Shown: positions 59,931 through 64,000 of the stretch, piece by piece
Numbering within the stretch: position 1 is the first letter of the stretch
Layout of the letters: each line of letters starts with the position of its first letter
Source: Kamptonema formosum PCC 6407
GTDB lineage: Bacteria > Cyanobacteriota > Cyanobacteriia > Cyanobacteriales > Microcoleaceae
Assembly (NCBI RefSeq): GCF_000332155.1
Contig: NZ_KB235904.1
Coordinates: forward strand, 772,946 to 836,945
Reading direction: 5' to 3'
Length of the DNA stretch: 64,000 nt
The notes under the pieces: generated by a model
What the model was told of the DNA's origin: nothing
Database searches by the model: none
The model's input: only the letters and a program-made list of their open reading frames with translations
Position numbers and translations under genes: made by a program

Positions 59931-61001
59931 GTGGCGAAATCCGCCAATTATTTGCTGATTGGATCGACTGAAGCTTATAGCGGTAAGTCTGCGATCGCGT
60001 TGGGAATGGCTTGTCAGTTCCAAGCAAAAGGACAAGCTATCGGCTATGGCAAACTCCTAGCAACTTATTTCCGCGACGATCGCGCTGATGGGGCAGACGA
60101 AGATGTGCGATTCGTGGCCCAGACGTTGAAGCTTTCAGAAAGCCAGTTGCAGCCAACTCTGCTGTCGCTGGACGAGGTTACGATTCACAAACGGCTACGG
60201 GGCGAAGATCGAACTGATTATCGCCAGTCTCTAGCTCGCCACGCGCAAGCGCAAGCCCCTGGCTTGGTGCTGTTAGAGGGGCCAGGTAATTTGGAAGAGG
60301 GTAGTCTATTTGACTTATCGATACCTCAAGTGGCTGAGACAGTTGATGCCTCTGTGCTGCTGGTGGTAAGGCCAATTTCCCAATTTGTCGATGCTCTACT
60401 CTCGGCTAAACGGCGCTTAGGCGATCGCTTAGTTGGCATTGTAGTTAACGATGTTCCCTCTGAACAGCTAGAAGTAGTTACAGGAATGGTGCGACCATTT
60501 TTGGAAGGCCAAGGCATTCCTGTATTGGGAATACTTCCCAGAAGTGCTTTGCTCCATAGTGTCAGCGTTAACGAACTGGTGCGGCAGTTGAAAGCCGACG
60601 TACTTTGTCGTTCCGACCGTTTGGACTTGATGGTGGAATGTCTTTCTATTGGCGCGATGAACGTCAGTTCCGCTCTAAAATATTTCCGCAAAGCGAGAAA
60701 TATGGCAGTAGTTACGGGAGGCGATCGCACGGACATTCAGCTAGCAGCCTTGGAAAGCTCGACCCAGTGCTTGATTTTGACCGGCCAGCTCCCCCCTTCT
60801 CCCCTGGTTCTCAGCCGGGCAGAAGAGGTGGAAATTCCCGTTTTGTCCGTTGATTTGGATACCCTGACCACAGTGGAAATTATCGACAGAGCCTTTGGCA
60901 GTGTGCGCCTGCACGAACCGATTAAGGTAGAGTGCATCACTCAGTTAATGGCAGAGCATTTTGACATTGACCGACTGATAGCATCTTTAGGTCAAGTGTA
61001 A
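59931..61001 (+). CDS. BioD-like P-loop protein with DRTGG domain (phosphotransacetylase-family-like)
   Basis: 356 aa from GTG 59931, with GGAG about 8 nt upstream; a TTG at 59916 is an alternative. The N-terminus YLLIGSTEAYSGKSAIALGMA is a dethiobiotin-synthetase-like P-loop. LLEGPGNLEEGSLFDLSIPQ and VVRPISQFVDALLSAKRRLGD follow the BioD fold. The C-terminal DRTGG domain (about 215-330: LVRQLKADVLC and VVTGGDRTDIQLAALE) is the type fused to phosphotransacetylases. The catalytic PTA domain itself is absent, so a regulatory or sensor function is more likely than acetyl transfer. Confidence 0.82.
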   Translation: MAKSANYLLIGSTEAYSGKSAIALGMACQFQAKGQAIGYGKLLATYFRDDRADGADEDVRFVAQTLKLSESQLQPTLLSLDEVTIHKRLRGEDRTDYRQSLARHAQAQAPGLVLLEGPGNLEEGSLFDLSIPQVAETVDASVLLVVRPISQFVDALLSAKRRLGDRLVGIVVNDVPSEQLEVVTGMVRPFLEGQGIPVLGILPRSALLHSVSVNELVRQLKADVLCRSDRLDLMVECLSIGAMNVSSALKYFRKARNMAVVTGGDRTDIQLAALESSTQCLILTGQLPPSPLVLSRAEEVEIPVLSVDLDTLTTVEIIDRAFGSVRLHEPIKVECITQLMAEHFDIDRLIASLGQV

Positions 61002-61014
61002 GCGCAAGGGGGCA

Positions 61015-61245
61015 GAGGAGCGGGGGGCGGGAGATGGGGGAGATGGGGGAGATGGGGGAGATGGGGGAGATGGGGGAGATGGGGGAGATGGGGGAGATGG
61101 GGAGGATGAGGAGGATTGGGAAAATGGGGAAGATGGAACAGGAAAGACGAAGATTTTCCCCCTGTCCCGCTCCCCATCTCCCCCGCCCCCTGCCCCTCTG
61201 CTCCCCCGCTCCCCATCTCCCCTGCCCCTCTGCTCCCCCTCTCTA
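61015..61245. repeat. GATGGGGGA 9-mer array and complementary tract
   Basis: Eight or more GATGGGGGA units (61033-61105) followed by CCCCATCTCCCCCGCCCC-type sequence (61165-61240). The two tracts are roughly complementary and could fold back. Both strands are open for 60-74 codons, but the peptides are pure repeats and are not called. Confidence 0.9.
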
Positions 61246-61303
61246 GATTAAAAGTTCAAAAGTTGCCAGACCTGCTAAAATCTACAAGGTTGTTATATTT
61301 AAC

Positions 61304-61819
61304 TTGATACAATCTTTGAGTCAATCAATTGAACTACCCAAGGTAGATGATTTTTTACAAGAACTCGTCGCGATCCAGCAAACCGGCTCAAAACGGATTG
61401 CATTATTAGGATCTCGTCACGTTCCTATTACCCATCAGCAACTAATTGAGATGCTGAGCTATGCCCTGGTTCTAGGAGGCAATCAACTAATTACCTCCGG
61501 GGCTACAGGCACAAATTCAGCAGCTATTCGGGGGGCCATGCGGGCCGATCCAAACCTGCTGACAGTGATTTTGCCTCAAAGTCTGAGTCGCCAGCCTAGA
61601 GAGTCTAGGGAACAACTCGATCAAGTAATACACTTGGTAGAAAATCCCAAAAATGATGCTTTGTCTCTAGGGGAAGCAAGTGCGTTGTGCAATCAAGAGA
61701 TTGTATCTCGTTGTCAACAGCTCATCTGTTTTGCGTTTCACGAAAGTCATACCCTATTGCAAACTTGCCGGGATGCTGAAGATCAGCGCAAAGTAGTTAC
61801 TCTGTTCTATTTTGATTAA
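61304..61819 (+). CDS. DprA/SLOG-superfamily Rossmann protein
   Basis: 171 aa with TTG start at 61304; no upstream ATG exists and the first internal Met is far in. IALLGSRHVPITHQQLIEML, NQLITSGATGTNSAAIRGA and a C-terminal helix region fit the SLOG/LOG-like fold; the cyanobacterial group is often labelled DNA recombination-mediator protein A. It is much smaller than true DprA, so a DNA role is unproven. Follows the repeat array; the MAPEG gene starts 21 nt downstream on the same strand. Confidence 0.72.
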   Translation: MIQSLSQSIELPKVDDFLQELVAIQQTGSKRIALLGSRHVPITHQQLIEMLSYALVLGGNQLITSGATGTNSAAIRGAMRADPNLLTVILPQSLSRQPRESREQLDQVIHLVENPKNDALSLGEASALCNQEIVSRCQQLICFAFHESHTLLQTCRDAEDQRKVVTLFYFD

Positions 61820-61840
61820 AATACAAAGCCAATCGCGATC

Positions 61841-62251
61841 GTGCAATTACCTGTTTCGACAATTCTGCTCGATTCTATTGCAGCGGCGGCTGCGTTAGTT
61901 TACGTACCTTATTTAGTCGTAGCCTATGGGCGTTTGCAAGTAGGCTACGATTTAAAGGCACCCCGCGCTATGTTTGATAAGTTGCCTGCTTATGCTCAGC
62001 GAGCAACTTGGGCTCATCAAAATTCGTTTGAGACGTTTGTAGTGTTTGCGGCTGCGGCTTTCATGGCTTATACGACTGGTCAAAATTCCGATGAGGCTGG
62101 TTGGGCGGCGCTGATTTTTGTGATAACGCGGCTATTATTTTCAGTTTTCTATATTCTGAATGTACCGCTGGCGCGATCGCTAATGTTTGGTATCGGTTCT
62201 TTTTGTACTGGTACTTTATTTGTTCTCAGTTTGATAACTGTTAATGGTTAG
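61841..62251 (+). CDS. MAPEG-family membrane protein
   Basis: 136 aa with GTG start. Four transmembrane segments: LLDSIAAAAALVYVPYLVVAYG, TFVVFAAAAFMAYTTG, ALIFVITRLLFSVFYILN and SLMFGIGSFCTGTLFVLSLI. The cytoplasmic loop RAMFDKLPAYAQRATWAHQNSFE is the MAPEG signature (Gln/Arg-Ala-x-x-Asn-x-x-Glu). Members are glutathione- or lipid-handling enzymes, but bacterial members of this subgroup are uncharacterised. It lies 21 nt after the DprA-like gene. Confidence 0.85.
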   Translation: MQLPVSTILLDSIAAAAALVYVPYLVVAYGRLQVGYDLKAPRAMFDKLPAYAQRATWAHQNSFETFVVFAAAAFMAYTTGQNSDEAGWAALIFVITRLLFSVFYILNVPLARSLMFGIGSFCTGTLFVLSLITVNG

Positions 62252-62340
62252 TGGTTAGTAGTTAGTGGTTAGTGGTGATTAGAAAAATGAAACTAACAGC
62301 TAACAACTAACAACTAACAACTAACAACCAACACTAACAA
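62245..62340. repeat. GGTTAGT and TAACAAC heptamer repeats
   Basis: GGTTAGT/AGTTAGT units (62245-62275) then CTAACAA units (62293-62338), leaving only nine bases before the YajQ ATG. Confidence 0.85.
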
Positions 62341-62349
62341 TTAGGATTT

Positions 62350-62841
62350 ATGGCTTCTACATATTCATTTGATATTGTCAGCGACTTCGACAGACAAGAA
62401 TTAGTAAATGCTGTTGACCAAACCGTGCGCGAAATCCAAAGTCGCTATGATTTAAAAGATACGAAAACGACTTTAGAATTGAAGGAAGAGTCGATTAATG
62501 TGAATACAGATAGTGAATTCACTCTCGATGCTATTCATACTATTTTGCAAACAAAGGCAGCTAAAAGAAACCTTTCCCTGAAAATTTTTGATTATGGCAA
62601 AGTAGAATCTGCTAGCGGTAGTCGGGTGCGACAAGAGATTAAGCTGAAAAAAGGAATTGCCCAGGAAATTGCCAAACAAATTAATAAGTTAATCCGCGAC
62701 GAATTTAAAAAAGTTCAATCTTCAATTCAAGGAGATTCAGTGCGGGTTTCTGCTAAGTCTAAAGATGAGTTGCAATTGATTATTCAGCGCTTGAAGGAGG
62801 AAGATTATCCGGTAGCGCTGCAATTTACTAACTATCGTTAG
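62350..62841 (+). CDS. yajQ: YajQ-family nucleotide-binding protein
   Basis: 163 aa, cytoplasmic. [39 protein letters not shown] and the C-terminal [21 protein letters not shown] match UPF0234/YajQ, a two-domain alpha-beta fold. Some family members bind cyclic di-GMP and act as effectors; others bind nucleic acid. Given the c-di-GMP protein at 34446 this could be an effector, but the link is not visible in the sequence. Full length, start clear. Confidence 0.93.
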   Translation: MASTYSFDIVSDFDRQELVNAVDQTVREIQSRYDLKDTKTTLELKEESINVNTDSEFTLDAIHTILQTKAAKRNLSLKIFDYGKVESASGSRVRQEIKLKKGIAQEIAKQINKLIRDEFKKVQSSIQGDSVRVSAKSKDELQLIIQRLKEEDYPVALQFTNYR

Positions 62842-62966
62842 GAAGACAGTTACTAGAAATTGTCGAAAATCCCATCACTATTACTATTAGTGTCAAAGCG
62901 AGCAAACACAGTAGACAGTCACCTCATAACTATCAACCTTCAATTCTGGACGTAGTTGCTGTAATT

Positions 62967-63986
62967 ATGAAACTATCTAGTAAAAATCTTGAGGCTTCTC
63001 TTAATACTGTTTACGATGCCATTATTGTTGGCGGTGGTATGGGTGGATTATCCGCAGCAATCTATTTAGGTCGCTACGGGCTCAAATGTTTAGTAATAGA
63101 AAAAGGGAAAGGGCGATCCCTTTGGATGCAGGATTTGCGTAATTATTTAGGGCTAGATCCTCATACACCCGGTAGAGATATATTGAATCATGGAACTAAG
63201 CAAGCGTTAGACTGGGGCGCAGATCATCTTCGAGGTTATGTAGAAGAAGTAACCGATGAAGGAGAGACATTAGCGGTACGGGTAAAGGTAGGAAAAAAAG
63301 ATAGTATTTATCCTGTATTTCGGAGTAAATATCTAATCGCCGCATCGGGGATAATGGATAATTTACCTGAAGTTGAGGATATGCAGAATCTCTATAATTA
63401 TGCAGGTTATACACTTCACGTCTGCATGATTTGTGATGGTTTTGATATGTGGGATCGGAAAGCAGTTTTGATTGTTAATTCCGAATCTCAAATCAATGCA
63501 GCGTTTGTGTTGAATTGGTTTACTCCTTATATTTCGGTGCTAACTCATGGTTTATGTGAGGTTAGCGATACAATGAGAGAGAAGCTTGCGGATCATGGAT
63601 ATCCTTTATATGAGTCACCAATTGCTCGTTTTTTGGGTGAAAAACATCAAATGAGCGGTGTGGAATTAAAAGATGGTACGGTAGTTGAGGCGACGACTGG
63701 TTTAATTAGTATGGGTTCGGTTTACCATAACCATTATTTAAAGGGAATTGAGGGGTTAGAGTGGGATGGTGAGAATTTAGTTACTAATGAGATGGCGCAA
63801 ACTAGCCACAGTCGAATTTTTGCCCTTGGTGATTTGAAAAAGGGATTAAATCAGGTGTCAATTGCTGTTGCTGATGGTACTTTGGCGGCCACTCAAATTT
63901 GGCGTAATATTCGTCGCGCTAGTACACCTCGTAAGTGGGAAGAGAATCTTGTTAAGAGTGCGACAGAGGTTGAGACTCCTGTCTAA
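62967..63986 (+). CDS. Thioredoxin reductase-like flavoprotein (cyanobacterial DDOR-like)
   Basis: 339 aa. N-terminal FAD motif AIIVGGGMGGLSAAIYLGRYG; redox cysteines in HVCMICDGFDMW (CxxC at the TrxR position); a VLIVNSESQINAAFVLNWF NADPH-like region that lacks a clear GxGxxA; C-terminal RIFALGDLKKGLNQVSIAVADGTLAATQIW FAD motif. Loss of the pyridine-nucleotide loop fits the cyanobacterial DDOR/Slr0600-type rather than a standard NADPH-thioredoxin reductase; this is inference. Stops 14 nt before the window edge. Confidence 0.8.
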   Translation: MKLSSKNLEASLNTVYDAIIVGGGMGGLSAAIYLGRYGLKCLVIEKGKGRSLWMQDLRNYLGLDPHTPGRDILNHGTKQALDWGADHLRGYVEEVTDEGETLAVRVKVGKKDSIYPVFRSKYLIAASGIMDNLPEVEDMQNLYNYAGYTLHVCMICDGFDMWDRKAVLIVNSESQINAAFVLNWFTPYISVLTHGLCEVSDTMREKLADHGYPLYESPIARFLGEKHQMSGVELKDGTVVEATTGLISMGSVYHNHYLKGIEGLEWDGENLVTNEMAQTSHSRIFALGDLKKGLNQVSIAVADGTLAATQIWRNIRRASTPRKWEENLVKSATEVETPV

Positions 63987-64000
63987 TAGCTAAAGTCCTC

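Noticed and set aside
61034-61246. Open frames on both strands (Met-Gly-Glu and His-Leu-Pro repeats)
   Set aside because: They are pure translations of a 9-nt tandem array.

Overview
The window looks like chromosomal DNA of a filamentous, non-heterocystous cyanobacterium (Oscillatoriales: Microcoleus / Oscillatoria / Kamptonema type). The evidence is in the sequence: very frequent HIP1 octamers (GCGATCGC); spacers full of heptamer tandem repeats (GTTAACT, TTGGTAA, GGGCTAG, CTTCCTT, GGCTAAT); and cyanobacterial gene families, including a 100-aa zinc-free S14, an Sll1377-like glucolipid synthase, an Slr1828-like ferredoxin, DUF3326, and the 2-oxoglutarate decarboxylase / succinic-semialdehyde dehydrogenase pair. 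Genus is inference. No rRNA or tRNA gene was recognised.

Layout. 1-5.2 kb: end of an unknown gene, a J-like/TPR protein, hisZ, a small Fe-S ferredoxin, a JAMM peptidase and an E1-like MoeB-rhodanese protein. 5.2-9.1 kb (minus): sugar epimerase, polytopic membrane protein and GtrA-glycosyltransferase fusion, a cell-envelope glycan set. 9.5-13.8 kb: ahcY, DedA, a DUF4258/DUF2283 pair, icd. 14.1-15.5 kb: a 19-repeat CRISPR array without cas genes. 15.6-20.8 kb: arsM, mgtC-like, an oxidoreductase, rpsN, two unknowns, aat. 20.8-24.4 kb: an FAD oxidoreductase split by a 16-nt tandem array, and a decayed IS4-family element. 24.5-30.3 kb: Zn-dehydrogenase, cysC and Wza/Wzc-like capsule export genes. 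30.7-34.3 kb: SSADH, a broken DUF4258, DUF2283 and 2-OG decarboxylase. 34.4-42 kb (minus): LOV-PAS-GGDEF-EAL protein, CPBP protease, DUF3326 operon with a 2Fe-2S ferredoxin, a GTPase. 42-47.4 kb: four-gene signalling cluster (GAF hybrid kinase, REC-kinase, REC, REC-cyclase). 47.4-58.5 kb: fructosamine kinase, leuB, ABC exporter with two paralogous permeases, sucD, sucC, glucolipid synthase. 58.6-64 kb: EbsA-like protein, DRTGG protein, DprA-like, MAPEG, YajQ and a TrxR-like flavoprotein.

How it fits together. Genes around 2-oxoglutarate are concentrated here: icd makes it, the decarboxylase/SSADH pair converts it to succinate, and sucCD serves the succinyl-CoA side. They are not one operon. 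Envelope and exopolysaccharide functions recur, and second-messenger functions (c-di-GMP, probable cAMP, YajQ) are well represented.

The most unusual signal is not a new enzyme system. It is the movement of spacer-type repeats into genes. Repeat-derived peptide sits in frame inside SucC, at two sites in the LOV-GGDEF-EAL protein and inside the FAD oxidoreductase; in the last, four 16-nt units alone explain a frameshift that cuts off the C-terminus. Other leads are two DUF4258/DUF2283 modules beside 2-oxoglutarate genes (one with a clean nonsense mutation), cysC next to polysaccharide export genes, and the JAMM/E1/rhodanese gene pair.
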